From Luminiphilus sp. (GTDB lineage: Bacteria; Pseudomonadota; Gammaproteobacteria; Pseudomonadales; Halieaceae): DNA of 36,837 nucleotides. Where the stretch lies: positions 1-36,837 of the forward strand of contig JADHQG010000013.1 in NCBI GenBank assembly GCA_016778045.1, read 5' to 3'. A program made the position numbers and the translations under genes. Of this stretch, positions 25,774-35,388 are shown in pieces; the first letter of the stretch is position 1; every line of letters begins with the position of its first letter. Under the pieces are notes generated by a model, which did not search any database, was not told where the DNA came from, and was given only the letters and a program-made list of their open reading frames with translations.

Positions 25774-27221
25774 GTTGGGAGATTGTTATGGGGCTCGAGG
25801 TGCACCTGCAGCTCGCCACTCAGTCAAAAATTTTCTCGGGGTCATCTACCCAGTTTGGTGCCTCCCCCAATGAGCAAGCAGACGCAGTGGATCTGGGCAT
25901 GCCGGGCATGCTGCCGGTACTGAACGAGGAGGCTGTCCGCTACGCGGTCAAATTTGGTTTAGGAATCGGTGCCCGCATCGGCGAGAGATCCGTTTTTGAT
26001 CGAAAGAACTATTTTTATCCTGACCTGCCAAAGGGATATCAGGTAAGCCAATTTTTTGCGCCGATCGTCTCCGAGGGGGTTTTTGAGGTACCTCTGGAAG
26101 ATGGAACACTGTTCCCCATTCGTATTACCCGTGCTCATCTCGAGGAAGACGCGGGTAAATCGGTCCATGATATTTTTACCCATGAAACTGGCATCGATTT
26201 GAATCGCGCGGGGACACCCCTTCTGGAGATCGTGACTGAACCGGATTTCCGGTCAGCGGATCAAGCCGTCGCGTACCTGAAGACCCTGCACTCTTTGGTG
26301 ACTTATCTGGGCATTTCAGATGGCAACATGGCAGAAGGGTCTATGCGCTGCGACATCAATATTTCACTGCGTGAGAAAGGCTCGGAGAAGCTGGGCACGC
26401 GCACCGAAATCAAAAACGTCAATTCTTTCCGCTTCGTCGAACGCGCTATTTATAGCGAGTACGAACGGCAAGCCGATATTCTCGAAAGCGGCGGCACCAT
26501 CACTCAAGAAACCCGCCTCTACGACGCAGAAAACAATGTGACCCGATCCATGCGTTCAAAAGAAGTGGCCAATGACTACCGCTACTTCCCCGAGCCCGAT
26601 TTACTGCCGATCGTTATCGACGAAGCCTACATCGAGGCAGTCCGCGCCACGCTGCCAGAGTTGCCCGGCGCAAAGCGGCAACGCTTTATCGAGTCATACG
26701 GTCTTAATGACTACGATGCGGCGCTTCTGGTTCCGCACCATGACATGGCCGATTACTTTGAAGCTGTGGTGAAAGCCTGCAACGCCGCAAAACCCGCCGC
26801 GAACTGGATTTTGGGTGACCTTTCGGGCGCGCTAAACCGCAACGAAGTCAGCATTAGCGAGAGCCCAATCACGGCAGAGCGATTGGCGGGCCTGATCACT
26901 CGGATTGAGGACGGGACGCTATCTAGCAAACTTGCCAAACAAGTGTTCGATGCCATGTGGGATGGAGAAGGTGACGCCGACGACATTATCGCCGCGCGAG
27001 GCCTAAAGCAGGTGAATGACTCTGGCGCACTGGAGGCTATGGTGGACGAGGTGATCGCAAACAGTCCCGATCAAGTCGCTCAATATCGTGCCGCTGACGA
27101 GGCCAAGCGTAAAAAGCTCAGCGGTTTTTTTGTGGGTCAAATCATGAAAGCGTCGCAGGGGCAGGCTAATCCGCAAATACTCAATGCGCTGCTGCTGAAG
27201 AAGCTCGACGATCAGTCCTGA
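25770..27221 (+). CDS. gatB: Asp/Glu-tRNA amidotransferase subunit B
   Basis: A 483-aa protein that binds the mischarged tRNA and transfers ammonia to the Glu or Asp side chain after ATP activation. The cradle domain has [36 protein letters not shown] and [18 protein letters not shown]. The C-terminal helical and YqeY-like tail domain (about 330-483) is present, ending [28 protein letters not shown]. Its last 10 nt overlap the 3' end of convergent smr. Confidence 0.97.
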   Translation: MSWEIVMGLEVHLQLATQSKIFSGSSTQFGASPNEQADAVDLGMPGMLPVLNEEAVRYAVKFGLGIGARIGERSVFDRKNYFYPDLPKGYQVSQFFAPIVSEGVFEVPLEDGTLFPIRITRAHLEEDAGKSVHDIFTHETGIDLNRAGTPLLEIVTEPDFRSADQAVAYLKTLHSLVTYLGISDGNMAEGSMRCDINISLREKGSEKLGTRTEIKNVNSFRFVERAIYSEYERQADILESGGTITQETRLYDAENNVTRSMRSKEVANDYRYFPEPDLLPIVIDEAYIEAVRATLPELPGAKRQRFIESYGLNDYDAALLVPHHDMADYFEAVVKACNAAKPAANWILGDLSGALNRNEVSISESPITAERLAGLITRIEDGTLSSKLAKQVFDAMWDGEGDADDIIAARGLKQVNDSGALEAMVDEVIANSPDQVAQYRAADEAKRKKLSGFFVGQIMKASQGQANPQILNALLLKKLDDQS

Positions 27222-27841
27222 ACCCGACCTTTCAGGTACTGGAGTCGATTAGCGCGCTTTTGCTCGGCGTTTTTCCGAAGCAACACGTAGATGGCCCCCG
27301 TACCTCCGTGTTGCGGTTGCGCGGAGTGGAAGGCCTGAACCGCATCCAGTTCCTTGAGCCAGTGATTGACGTAACCTTTCAACACCGCTGTTTGTTCGCC
27401 TTGGGCCTTGGACTGGCCTTTTCCATGCACGATGAGAACAGTGCGTAGACCAAGCCGCTCAGCCTCTGCGATAAAGGAAAACACCTCCTCTTTGGCCTGC
27501 TTCACGAGCAAACGATGGAGATCGAGCCGTGCATCGACCTGATAGCGCCCAAGTCGCAGCTTTCGATAAACGCCATTTTGAATGCCCGGCCGTTTGAATT
27601 CGAGCACATGCCATGCATCCAGGGGTGCAACGCCCTCGTCAATCAGCGGATTGACCGCCAACTCCTCGCGTTCTGCCGCCTGACGACGCTCGCGCTGCTG
27701 ATCCTCGGATAGCCGCTCTTTGACCAGGCGGACTCGCGCTTCGCGACCGAGTGGCGTGACACCCGCCATCTCCTCAGCAAAAAGATCTTCGTCACTCACC
27801 GGTGATTGCGCTCTGGCAGACGATTGGGACAGTATAGTCAT
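27212..27841 (-). CDS. Smr-domain putative nuclease (SmrA/YdaL-like)
   Basis: A 209-aa protein with a charged N-terminal region (about 1-95) and a C-terminal Smr domain (about 103-190). The domain motifs LDLHR (106-110), HGKG (139-142) and [10 protein letters not shown] (179-188) are intact. Smr proteins cut nicked or RNA substrates; SmrB in E. coli cleaves mRNA at collided ribosomes. I cannot tell from sequence alone whether this is SmrA or SmrB. It is convergent with gatB, and only 23 bp separate its start from that of cysZ. Confidence 0.9.
   Translation of the reverse strand: MTILSQSSARAQSPVSDEDLFAEEMAGVTPLGREARVRLVKERLSEDQQRERRQAAEREELAVNPLIDEGVAPLDAWHVLEFKRPGIQNGVYRKLRLGRYQVDARLDLHRLLVKQAKEEVFSFIAEAERLGLRTVLIVHGKGQSKAQGEQTAVLKGYVNHWLKELDAVQAFHSAQPQHGGTGAIYVLLRKNAEQKRANRLQYLKGRVQD
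27214..27240. terminator. Hairpin across the gatB/smr stop codons
   Basis: CCTGAA (27217-27222) pairs with TTCAGG (27231-27236) across an 8-nt loop. With one bulged T, the flanking AGT (27214-27216) and ACT (27238-27240) extend it to 9 bp. The gatB stop is in the stem. No U-tract follows, so it is at best a Rho-assisted or stabilising 3' end. Confidence 0.35.
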
Positions 27842-27864
27842 CCCGTCCAGAGACAGCGAACAGC

Positions 27865-28602
27865 ATGAGCGGCAATCTCTTCACAGGCGCAGGCTATTTT
27901 TTGCGCGGACTGACGATGACATTCCAACCCGGCCTGCGGCGCTTTGTGCTCATCCCTCTCATTGCCAACATCGTTTTGTTTAGCTTAATGGGATGGCTAC
28001 TTTATGGGCTCATCGTCGATTTTTACGAGGCGGCGATGCTGACGGTGCCGGAGTGGTTGAGCTTCCTCTCTTGGATCATCAGTCCACTGTTATGGCTGAT
28101 CGGCGGGCTAATGACGGGGTATGTATCAACCCTGATCGTGCTGATGCTGACCTCCCCTTTTCACGCGCTGCTCGCTGAAAAAGTCGAGGAGGCGATTACT
28201 GGCGAACCCGTTCCCGCACTGGATGGGGTCGCTGCAGCCTTGCTCGAGGTGCCTCGGGCCCTGTTTCGAGAACTGCGCAAAGTGTTGTACTACATACCCA
28301 TGGCAGTGGGGGTGCTGATACTGACCATTGTGCCTCTCTTCAACGCCTTCGCACCATTGGCTTGGTTTTTACTCGGCGCCTGGATGATGAGTCTGCAGTT
28401 TGTCGACTACCCCATGGACAACCATCGGCTGGCTTTCCGTGACGTCAGAGAGGCCTGTGCCGCACGCAGACTGTCCACAATCGGCTTCGGAGGGACCGTG
28501 GCATTTTTCACCGGGATACCACTGCTCAATCTGATCGTGATTCCGGCAGCGGTTATTGGCGCCACACTGTTGTGGTGTGAGGAGCTCAGACCCCGTCGCT
28601 AA
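27865..28602 (+). CDS. cysZ: CysZ-family sulfate transporter (EI24 domain)
   Basis: A 245-aa membrane protein of the CysZ/EI24 type. It has hydrophobic hairpins at about 27-50, 64-95 and 150-178, and a C-terminal pair at 213-238. The family markers FLRGLTMTFQPGLRRFVLIPLIAN, LMLTSPFHALLAEKVEE and QFVDYPMDNHRLAFRDVR are all present. CysZ admits sulfate for cysteine synthesis. The gap to divergent smr is only 23 bp, so its promoter probably extends into the smr coding region. Its stop overlaps the rhlB stop by 4 nt. Confidence 0.93.
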   Translation: MSGNLFTGAGYFLRGLTMTFQPGLRRFVLIPLIANIVLFSLMGWLLYGLIVDFYEAAMLTVPEWLSFLSWIISPLLWLIGGLMTGYVSTLIVLMLTSPFHALLAEKVEEAITGEPVPALDGVAAALLEVPRALFRELRKVLYYIPMAVGVLILTIVPLFNAFAPLAWFLLGAWMMSLQFVDYPMDNHRLAFRDVREACAARRLSTIGFGGTVAFFTGIPLLNLIVIPAAVIGATLLWCEELRPRR

Positions 28603-29837
28603 ACACCCTCACCGACACGCGGCGGAGACATACAGGCCAGAGGGTGGCCCAACAGCCCTTCGATATCGGGCAACAAAAATGCGTCATCTTCACTGGCAAA
28701 ACTAACCGACACCCCTTTTGCGCCAGCGCGCCCGGTGCGACCAATCCTATGAACATAATCCTCAGGATCCTCGGGAAGGTTGTAATTAACGACGTGTGAA
28801 ATGCCCTCGACGTGAATGCCGCGGCCTGCCACATCAGTAGCGACCAACACCTTGGAGCGACCCGACCTAAAATTCTCTAGCGTTTTGGTGCGCTTCGCCT
28901 GAGTCACTTCTCCAGACAGCATGCCGCAGTGCACCCCTTCTTTGCGAAGCTTCTCGTAGAGCCTTCGAACCTGATCTCGCCGGTTCGCGAAAATAATGAC
29001 GCTCTCTACTGCTGGGTCTCTCAGCAGATCCAGAAGCACCGGGAATCGCTCACGACTCGACACCAGATAAACACGTTGATCAACCGATGCTGTCGCAACG
29101 CGCTCCGGTTCGATCTCCACCGTCACCGGCTCAAAAGTCCACTGTTTGGCCAGATTCATGATGTCCTGAGTAAAAGTGGCCGAGAACAGCAGGGTCTGGC
29201 GGTCCTCTTTACGCGGTGTCGCCCGCACGATGCGCTTGACCTGGGGAATGAAACCCATATCCAGCATACGGTCGGCTTCGTCGAGCACCAAAATCTCTAC
29301 TCGATCGAGCGCAAGATCACGCCGCTCCATGAAATCAATCAATCGGCCGGGGGTCGCGACAATGAGATCGACCGGCAATCGATTCACCTTGCTCAGTTGC
29401 TTCTGATAATCGGCACCGCCAATCAAGGTGACCGTCTGCAGGCCGGTGAACCGGCCCAGCTCGTCAGCATCCGCCGCAATCTGCATCACCAGCTCCCGGG
29501 TGGGCGCGATAATCACAGCACGTGGCTCACCCAGGTATCTCTCACCTTCGATCGGGTGGCTCAACAAATCATTGAAAATCGTAATCAGAAAGGCAGCGGT
29601 TTTGCCGGTCCCGGTCTGCGCTTTCCCAATGGCGTCTTTTCCGGCAAGCGTATACGGCAGGATCTGCCCCTGAATCGGAGAACAGGATTCAAAGCCAAGC
29701 GCGTCAACTCCCTGCTGCACGGTGGCTTCGAGGTTCAGTGATTCAAACTTTGCGCTCTCAGCAGGCGCCGCCTCCTCTACAGGTGTAGCTTCGATTGTCC
29801 CAGTGTCGTCGCTCTGGGCAACTGCATCGTCTTGCAC
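28599..29837 (-). CDS. rhlB: DEAD-box RNA helicase RhlB
   Basis: A roughly 412-aa DEAD-box helicase with the Q motif (GFESCSPIQGQILP), Walker A AQTGTGKT (about 73-80), PTRELVMQI, GGADYQKQL, ATPGRLIDF, VLDEADRMLDMGF, SAT, and the C-terminal helicase motifs VATDVAGRGIHVEG and HRIGRTGR. RhlB helps RNase E unwind mRNA in the degradosome. A negatively charged low-complexity leader (about 1-30) precedes the core. GTG 29837 has AGG 8 nt upstream; TTG 29852 is also in frame but lacks a ribosome site. The tail after the core is short and not arginine-rich, unlike E. coli RhlB. Confidence 0.9.
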   Translation of the reverse strand: MQDDAVAQSDDTGTIEATPVEEAAPAESAKFESLNLEATVQQGVDALGFESCSPIQGQILPYTLAGKDAIGKAQTGTGKTAAFLITIFNDLLSHPIEGERYLGEPRAVIIAPTRELVMQIAADADELGRFTGLQTVTLIGGADYQKQLSKVNRLPVDLIVATPGRLIDFMERRDLALDRVEILVLDEADRMLDMGFIPQVKRIVRATPRKEDRQTLLFSATFTQDIMNLAKQWTFEPVTVEIEPERVATASVDQRVYLVSSRERFPVLLDLLRDPAVESVIIFANRRDQVRRLYEKLRKEGVHCGMLSGEVTQAKRTKTLENFRSGRSKVLVATDVAGRGIHVEGISHVVNYNLPEDPEDYVHRIGRTGRAGAKGVSVSFASEDDAFLLPDIEGLLGHPLACMSPPRVGEGV

Positions 29838-29864
29838 AGTGGTGGCCTGCAAAAATGAGCGCGA

Positions 29865-29873
29865 AGTTTAGCA
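29865..29873 (-). promoter_or_regulatory. Possible extended -10 promoter for rhlB
   Basis: On the minus strand TGC precedes TAAACT (29870 to 29865). Initiation near 29858 would leave about 20 nt before GTG 29837 but only about 6 nt before TTG 29852, which favours the GTG. No good -35 is visible. The gap to the divergent exporter gene is short (about 60-75 bp). Confidence 0.3.
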
Positions 29874-29913
29874 CAGCCAGGCAGGTTAAAATGCTGAACC
29901 ACTAACCGATCCG

Positions 29914-31302
29914 ATGAGTCCCCATTTGAGCCAACAAGATCCACAGACCCGTTCTTCGATCACCCTAATGCTGGATGAACTGGGGCCACTTTGGGGCATC
30001 GCCTGGCCACTGCTGATCGCCCAGACGGCGCAAATTGGCACTGGCGTTGTGGACACACTGATGGCCGGAAATTACAGCGATGTGGACCTAGCTGCCATCG
30101 CGATCGGCTTTAATATTTGGCTGCCGCTTTATCTCATTATCCTTGGCACCTTGTTCGCCTGTTCCGCTATCGTCGCGCAGGATTTCGGTGCTGGCCGCAT
30201 TGAGCGGGTCAAAAGCTTTTTGCCTCAGGGACTGTGGGTCGCCGTCGCACTCAGCGCTGTGATGACGCCGTTGTGCCTGAACAGCGGCATCGTGATCGAA
30301 CTGCTGGGACTCCCGCCCGAAACCGCCGCCAAAACCACTGCTTATGTCAGCAGAGTCGGCCTAGGATTTCCCGCTCTCGGGATCTTCATGGCCCTGCGCT
30401 ATCACACTCAGGGTCTGGGCATTACCGCACCCTTTGCCATGGCCAGTGTCATTGGCTTTATCGCCAACGTGCCGCTGAATTACATGCTGATCTTTGGCGC
30501 CTGGGGAGCACCTGAATTGGGCGCGGAAGGTTGCGGACTGGCGACAGCAGCTTCGATGTGGATCAGCACATCGATCATTTTGCTCTACGTGCTCACGGCT
30601 CGCTCTCTTCGCCCCTACTTGCCGGACCGCTGGCTGCAGATGCCGGACCGACAGCGAATTGGTGAAATCCTCGCGGTCGGTATCCCAGTGGGCCTCACCT
30701 TCTTTCTCGAAACCGGCGTGTTCTCGGCTATCACGCTATTAATTGCAACCTTGGGCGATGCGGCGGTCGCAGCCCATCAGATTGCCATCAACGTCTGGGA
30801 TGTTTTCTATATCCCGATGGTCAGTATTGGGAGCGCCATGGCGACACGCATGGGTCATGCTATCGGTGCTGGCAACGCACACGGGGTCCGTATGGCGCTG
30901 CGGGTGGGCGCGGCGCTGTCTACCATGATTGGCCTATTGGCTATGTCACTGCTGCTGCTATTTCCCGACGCGATCATTGGCGCTTACACCCAGTCAGAAG
31001 CCATCCGTGAATTGGCGTTTAGCCTGCTACGTCTTGCAGCGCTATTCATCATGATCGACGTTGTTCAGATCGTGGGGTCGTTTGTACTGCGCGCGTACAA
31101 AGAAACCCAATTCCCCTTCTTAGTGGTCACTTTTTCATATTGGGGTTTGGCGCTCCCGCTGGGATATGTCATGGCCATCCATTGGGGAGGCAGCACTCCC
31201 GAGGGCACCATCGATTTTTGGTACGCCACCATTCTGGGTATCGCAGTAGCCGCGGCGCTGATCACGTGGCGAGTCAGGCGACTTCTCAGCGTCCTCGACT
31301 AG
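29914..31302 (+). CDS. MATE-family multidrug/toxin exporter (NorM-like)
   Basis: A 462-aa membrane protein with about 12 helices arranged as two MatE domains (about 30-190 and 255-420). Family segments include IAWPLLIAQTAQIGTGVVDTLMAG, AQDFGAGRIERVK, GLGITAPFAMASVIGFIANVPLNY, and the second-half VAAHQIAINVWDVFYIPMVSIGSAMATRMGHAIGAGN stretch. The match is closest to the NorM/MdtK branch, which exports cationic compounds using Na+ or H+. The substrate is unknown. It is divergent from rhlB and convergent with moeB, 11 nt apart. The ribosome site is weak. Confidence 0.92.
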   Translation: MSPHLSQQDPQTRSSITLMLDELGPLWGIAWPLLIAQTAQIGTGVVDTLMAGNYSDVDLAAIAIGFNIWLPLYLIILGTLFACSAIVAQDFGAGRIERVKSFLPQGLWVAVALSAVMTPLCLNSGIVIELLGLPPETAAKTTAYVSRVGLGFPALGIFMALRYHTQGLGITAPFAMASVIGFIANVPLNYMLIFGAWGAPELGAEGCGLATAASMWISTSIILLYVLTARSLRPYLPDRWLQMPDRQRIGEILAVGIPVGLTFFLETGVFSAITLLIATLGDAAVAAHQIAINVWDVFYIPMVSIGSAMATRMGHAIGAGNAHGVRMALRVGAALSTMIGLLAMSLLLLFPDAIIGAYTQSEAIRELAFSLLRLAALFIMIDVVQIVGSFVLRAYKETQFPFLVVTFSYWGLALPLGYVMAIHWGGSTPEGTIDFWYATILGIAVAAALITWRVRRLLSVLD

Positions 31303-31313
31303 CCCACACGCGC

Positions 31314-32072
31314 CTAGCGAGATGCGTCGCTACATAGCGGGCAGTCATCGCGCCGCATCAAGCTGATCTGCGTTTGCTCATCGGTCCAGGCATCCAACAG
31401 TTGCAACCGGCCCCATGGCAGGTCCGCACCGAGACACCATTTGATCGCCAACAGGGCTTGTTGTAGCGCAACCAGACCCACCACTGGACCTAAAATACCC
31501 AGCTCAGCGCAGCCGCCGGCACCGTCGTGGCTGCCGTCTGCCATGAGACAGTGATAGCAACCGAATTTCCGATCGGCGTCGAAAATAGCCCACTGCCCGG
31601 CCGTACGAACGGCGGCGCCCATGATCCATGGCAGTGTTAAGTTAAAAGTGGTGCGGTCAATTAGTCGCCGCGTTTCGGCAGAATCTGTCGCGTCCACCAC
31701 CAGATGAATACCCTCAAGCAAGGCACTGGCGCTATCGGGTTCAAACCGGCAGAGGCGGGGATCTAGGTCCACATCAGAATTATTCGACTGCAAACGAGCA
31801 GCGAGAACGCCTACCTTGGCTTGACCGATATCAGACTCAGCAAAGACCACTTGTCTGGGCAGGTTACTGCGCTCGATAACGTCATCGTCCACTAATCTGA
31901 GATAACCCACTCCGGCCGCGGCGAGATATTGCGCTAACGGCACGCCCAGTCCACCCGCACCCACAATGAGCACGCGAGTTGACTGCAACTTCAGCTGACC
32001 CTCGAGATCAACTTGAGGCAGGATCAATTGCCGTGCGTACTGACTCAGTTGCCGGTCAGTGAGTTCAGCCAT
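31314..32072 (-). CDS. moeB: MoeB/ThiF-family E1-like adenylyltransferase
   Basis: A 252-aa E1-like enzyme. The nucleotide loop VGAGGLGVPLAQYLAAAG (37-54), the Asp/Arg region VDDDVIERSNLPRQVVF, the DATDS segment (128-132), and zinc-binding pairs C172/C175 (CYHC) and C244/C247 (CPLC) are present. MoeB adenylates the C-terminal glycine of MoaD for molybdopterin synthesis; ThiF does this for ThiS. Neither carrier is encoded nearby. The hemA-prfA-prmC-moeB linkage is known in gammaproteobacteria and carries a MoeB/HesA-type gene. It overlaps prmC by 28 nt. Confidence 0.88.
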   Translation of the reverse strand: MAELTDRQLSQYARQLILPQVDLEGQLKLQSTRVLIVGAGGLGVPLAQYLAAAGVGYLRLVDDDVIERSNLPRQVVFAESDIGQAKVGVLAARLQSNNSDVDLDPRLCRFEPDSASALLEGIHLVVDATDSAETRRLIDRTTFNLTLPWIMGAAVRTAGQWAIFDADRKFGCYHCLMADGSHDGAGGCAELGILGPVVGLVALQQALLAIKWCLGADLPWGRLQLLDAWTDEQTQISLMRRDDCPLCSDASR

Positions 32073-32869
32073 TGTCCCCCCGTGATGCGCGCCTGATGCG
32101 ACAAGTCTTGTCGCGTATGAACGTGCTGAAAACCAGTCGATCTAAGCAGCTCCGTCACGGCCTCGGCTTGATCGTAACCGTGCTCGATAAGCAGCCATGC
32201 CGCTGCATTAAGCGCTTGCGGCGCCTGCTCGATGATTTGTTCAATCGCCTCCAACCCCGTGTTGCCAGCCACTAGGGCGGTATCAGGCTCGGCCGGGAGA
32301 TCGCCCTGAGTCAGGTGCACGTCGTTCGCAGCGATGTAAGGCGGATTCGAAACCACAAGATCCCAGCGCGTTTCTGGTACCGCCTGAAACCAGTTACCGT
32401 GCCGCCAGTCCACCTCCAAAGCCAACGATCGGCTATTTTCCTTTGCACACAACAGAGCCTGCTGACTCAGATCTACTCCTGTCATCCGGATAGCGGGACG
32501 CTCAGCTTTGCAGGCGAGCGCCACAGCGCCACTGCCTGTTCCGAGATCAAGCGCCGTCTGCGCTCCCGCATCGATGCATTCGAGTGCCCACTCAACCAAA
32601 TGCTCTGTCTCACGTCGCGGTATCAGCACATCCCGGCTTACCGCTAAGCGCAGGGTCCAAAAATCGCGGTAGCCCAACAGATAGGCGAGTGGCTCTCCCT
32701 TTGCACGGACTTCTGCCTGAGTCAGAAACATACCCACACGGTGGTCATCAAGAGGTTCGTCAGCATGGGCAATTAACCAACCCCGATCCACTTCTAGCAA
32801 ATGCGCCAGCAGCAGTTCCGCCTCGCTGCGCTCAATGCCAACCTGCTGAATCAGTTTTCGAGGCGTCAT
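32045..32869 (-). CDS. prmC: Peptide chain release factor N5-glutamine methyltransferase
   Basis: A 274-aa SAM-dependent enzyme that methylates the Gln of the GGQ motif in RF1 and RF2. The N-terminal helical substrate domain contains [13 protein letters not shown] and [14 protein letters not shown] (the more common form is RPDTE). The SAM motif [12 protein letters not shown] (108-119) and the catalytic NPPY (175-178) are present. It is directly downstream of its substrate gene, with an ATGA overlap. Confidence 0.96.
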   Translation of the reverse strand: MTPRKLIQQVGIERSEAELLLAHLLEVDRGWLIAHADEPLDDHRVGMFLTQAEVRAKGEPLAYLLGYRDFWTLRLAVSRDVLIPRRETEHLVEWALECIDAGAQTALDLGTGSGAVALACKAERPAIRMTGVDLSQQALLCAKENSRSLALEVDWRHGNWFQAVPETRWDLVVSNPPYIAANDVHLTQGDLPAEPDTALVAGNTGLEAIEQIIEQAPQALNAAAWLLIEHGYDQAEAVTELLRSTGFQHVHTRQDLSHQARITGGQWLNSLTGN

Positions 32870-33951
32870 TCCTCTGCCATCGCGGCAAGCAGATCTGCCT
32901 GATGTTCCTGCCGCAGCGGGATGATCAATGAATCAAGGTCGCCGCTAACCACCTCGTCTAACTTGTAGAGGGTCAGGTTGATTCGATGGTCAGTAATGCG
33001 GCCCTGAGGAAAATTGTAGGTTCGGATCCGCTCAGACCGGTCGCCCGAACCCACCAGAGAGCGTCGCTCAGAGGCTTGAGACGCTTTCTGACTGTCCTGC
33101 TCCGCGGATAACAATCGGGCTTGCAGCAGTGACATCGCGCGGGCGCGGTTTTTGTGCTGCGATCGCTCATCCTGACACTCCACCACTATGCCAGTCGGCA
33201 AATGCGTCAAGCGAACCGCAGAGTCAGTGGTATTCACGTGTTGCCCGCCCGCTCCGGACGACCTGAAGGTATCGACTCGTAAATCCTCTTTGCGAATTTC
33301 AATGCTGTCGACCGCTTCGAGCTCCGGCAAAATCGCCACGGTGCAGGCAGAGGTATGAATCCTTCCCTGAGATTCGGTCTCAGGCACCCGCTGTACACGA
33401 TGGGCCCCCGACTCGAACTTGAGATGGCTGTAGACATCCTGACCGGCGACGCGGCTGATCAACTCTTTAAAACCGCCGTGATCCCCGGGGCGCTCCGAGA
33501 GCACTTCGACGGACCAGCCTTTCTGCTCTGCGTATCGGTGATACATCCGGAAAAGATCCCCAGAGAAAATAGCCGCTTCATCTCCGCCAGTACCCGCGCG
33601 AATCTCAAGAAAAACATTGCTACCATCGCTGGGATCGCGGGGCAGCAAGAGTACCTGGAGCGCTGCCTCAGTCTCCAACAGTTGCTGCTCGGTCTCGGCT
33701 ATTTCCTCCCCCGCCAGTGCCCGCAATTCGGGATCAGGGTCATCCAGCATTTGTTTTGCATCAGTCGAGGCTTCCTGCAGCTGGTGCCATCGCTGATACT
33801 GTGAAACCACCGCGTCAAGATGCGAGAACTCCTTTGATAAATCCCTGAAGCGGTTTTGATCAGAGGCAGTTTCGGCATCGCCCAATAGCGCGCCCACTTC
33901 CTGATGGCGATCGGCCAATGCTTCGAGCTTAGTGATAAGGGAGGCTTTCAT
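32866..33951 (-). CDS. prfA: Peptide chain release factor 1
   Basis: A 361-aa RF1 that reads UAA and UAG. The codon-recognition tripeptide is PET (190-192, in [14 protein letters not shown]), a common PxT variant of the E. coli PAT. The catalytic GGQ is at 235-237 in [18 protein letters not shown]. The full helical N-terminal domain and C-terminal domain are present. It lies 20 nt downstream of hemA, the conserved hemA-prfA-prmC order. Confidence 0.97.
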   Translation of the reverse strand: MKASLITKLEALADRHQEVGALLGDAETASDQNRFRDLSKEFSHLDAVVSQYQRWHQLQEASTDAKQMLDDPDPELRALAGEEIAETEQQLLETEAALQVLLLPRDPSDGSNVFLEIRAGTGGDEAAIFSGDLFRMYHRYAEQKGWSVEVLSERPGDHGGFKELISRVAGQDVYSHLKFESGAHRVQRVPETESQGRIHTSACTVAILPELEAVDSIEIRKEDLRVDTFRSSGAGGQHVNTTDSAVRLTHLPTGIVVECQDERSQHKNRARAMSLLQARLLSAEQDSQKASQASERRSLVGSGDRSERIRTYNFPQGRITDHRINLTLYKLDEVVSGDLDSLIIPLRQEHQADLLAAMAEE

Positions 33952-33971
33952 TGTCGAAGTACCGGCCGGCG

Positions 33972-35282
33972 TTACTGGAGGGTCGCGCCCTCATCCCGCT
34001 CATCATCGAAATCGGTGAGACCGAGCATAGCCGCCATGCGAGAGACATCCCGCTTGCCACCCTCCTTCGCCAACTGCCGCAGACCTGCCGTAGGGGCGTG
34101 GATCAATTTATTGGTGAGGTCTCGAGCCAATCTCCCGAGCACTTCCTCCGGGTCTGCACCTTTCTCCAACATCCTCAGTGCCTTGTCCAGCTCTGCCTGT
34201 TGCAATGCCAAGGCAGAATCCCGGTAGGTCTTGACGACATCGGCCGATTGCCGCTCCAGTAACCCATCTTTCAATGCGGCGATCCCGTCGGCAACAATTT
34301 CGTCCGCTTTACTCGCTTCTGATGCCCGCAGTCGCAGGTTCTCTTCAATGACCTCGCGCATATCATCGACGGTGTAGAGGTAAATATCGGGTATCTCCGA
34401 TACCTGCGGCTCAATGTCTCGCGGCACGGCCAGATCAATCATCAGCATGGGGCGCCAACGACGCGCTTTGACCGCCTCTTCGACCGCGCCTTTGCCCAGT
34501 ATCGGTAGCTGACTGCCCGTGGAGCTGATGACGATATCGGCGTCGGCCAAGCGCGTGGTGACGTCCGCCAACAAAATAGCTTCGGCATCAAACTGCGCGG
34601 CGAGCTGTTCAGCGCGCTCCAATGTGCGGTTGGCAATAATAAGCTTGCCGAGCCCGGCATCCCGCAGATGTCGCGCCACCAGCTCGATGGTCTCACCGGC
34701 CCCTAATAGCAGGGCCGTGCTGCGTTCCATATCGCTGAAAATCTGCCGCGCGAGATCAACAGCCGCATAAGCCACGGACACTGGATTTTCGCCAATCGCC
34801 GTATCGGTTCTCACGCGTTTGGCGATTCTGAAGGCTTCGGGAAAAATCAAATTAAGATGGAAGCCAACTGCACCCGCTTCTTGCGCAACGGCAAAAGCAG
34901 ACTTCATCTGACCAAAAATCTGTGGCTCACCCAGCACCATGGAATTGAGTCCTGCCGCCACGCGAACCAGGTGCGAGGCAGCGGCCAAGCCGTGGTTCCG
35001 ATAGATCGATGGCGATAGCTGATGCACGTCGATGCCATGGTGCCCAGCCAGCCATCTAGCCAGCTGATCACTTGCGATGACGCCATCTGCGCCCTCGGGT
35101 AGCACGCCATACAGTTCGGTGCGATTGCAGGTAGACAGGATCACGGATTCGCTCAGCTGCGTATCCCGAATCAGCGCGCCGAGTGAATCCGGCACTTTTT
35201 CAGGGGCGAAAGCGATCTGCTCGCGCAGTTCTACTGAAGCGGAGTCGTGATTGACACCTACTACTACCAGTCTATTCAACAT
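33972..35282 (-). CDS. hemA: Glutamyl-tRNA reductase
   Basis: A 436-aa enzyme that reduces glutamyl-tRNA to glutamate-1-semialdehyde, the entry to tetrapyrrole synthesis. The catalytic Cys52 is in STCNRTELY; the substrate-binding [13 protein letters not shown], the NADPH-binding [16 protein letters not shown] and the C-terminal dimerisation helices (about 320-420) are all present. The N-terminus [20 protein letters not shown] matches the family. An extended -10 element lies about 40 bp upstream. A tail after the dimer domain (about 400-436) ends in an acidic segment. Confidence 0.97.
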   Translation of the reverse strand: MLNRLVVVGVNHDSASVELREQIAFAPEKVPDSLGALIRDTQLSESVILSTCNRTELYGVLPEGADGVIASDQLARWLAGHHGIDVHQLSPSIYRNHGLAAASHLVRVAAGLNSMVLGEPQIFGQMKSAFAVAQEAGAVGFHLNLIFPEAFRIAKRVRTDTAIGENPVSVAYAAVDLARQIFSDMERSTALLLGAGETIELVARHLRDAGLGKLIIANRTLERAEQLAAQFDAEAILLADVTTRLADADIVISSTGSQLPILGKGAVEEAVKARRWRPMLMIDLAVPRDIEPQVSEIPDIYLYTVDDMREVIEENLRLRASEASKADEIVADGIAALKDGLLERQSADVVKTYRDSALALQQAELDKALRMLEKGADPEEVLGRLARDLTNKLIHAPTAGLRQLAKEGGKRDVSRMAAMLGLTDFDDERDEGATLQ

Positions 35283-35310
35283 GGGCTCGGTAACGTCCTC
35301 GCCAGCCGCT

Positions 35311-35365
35311 GTAACTTGTTATCATACCACTTACCTGCGACCAACTCGCTGGCTTGGTAACTTGT
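35311..35365. repeat. 9-bp direct repeat in the hemA/TPR-gene divergent region
   Basis: GTAACTTGT occurs at 35311-35319 and again at 35357-35365, start-to-start 46 bp. The hemA -10 element lies between them. They could be regulator sites on one face of the helix or chance repeats. Confidence 0.35.
35321..35329 (-). promoter_or_regulatory. Extended -10 promoter for hemA
   Basis: On the minus strand TGG precedes TATGAT (35326 to 35321), a TGn-type extended -10 matching five of six consensus bases. The -35 region is weak, as expected for this class. Transcription would start near 35314, giving a leader of about 32 nt before the hemA ATG. Confidence 0.45.
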
Positions 35366-35388
35366 CGCCAAAGGCTCACTGCTCACCC

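Noticed and set aside
28593-28625. Possible hairpin at the cysZ/rhlB junction
   Set aside because: A 7-bp stem with a G-U pair and a 19-nt loop lies mostly in the rhlB coding end and has no U-tract; too weak to call.
28929-29741. A 270-codon open frame opposite rhlB
   Set aside because: It lies wholly antisense to a well-conserved DEAD-box gene and lacks recognisable motifs; it is a shadow of GC-rich codon use.
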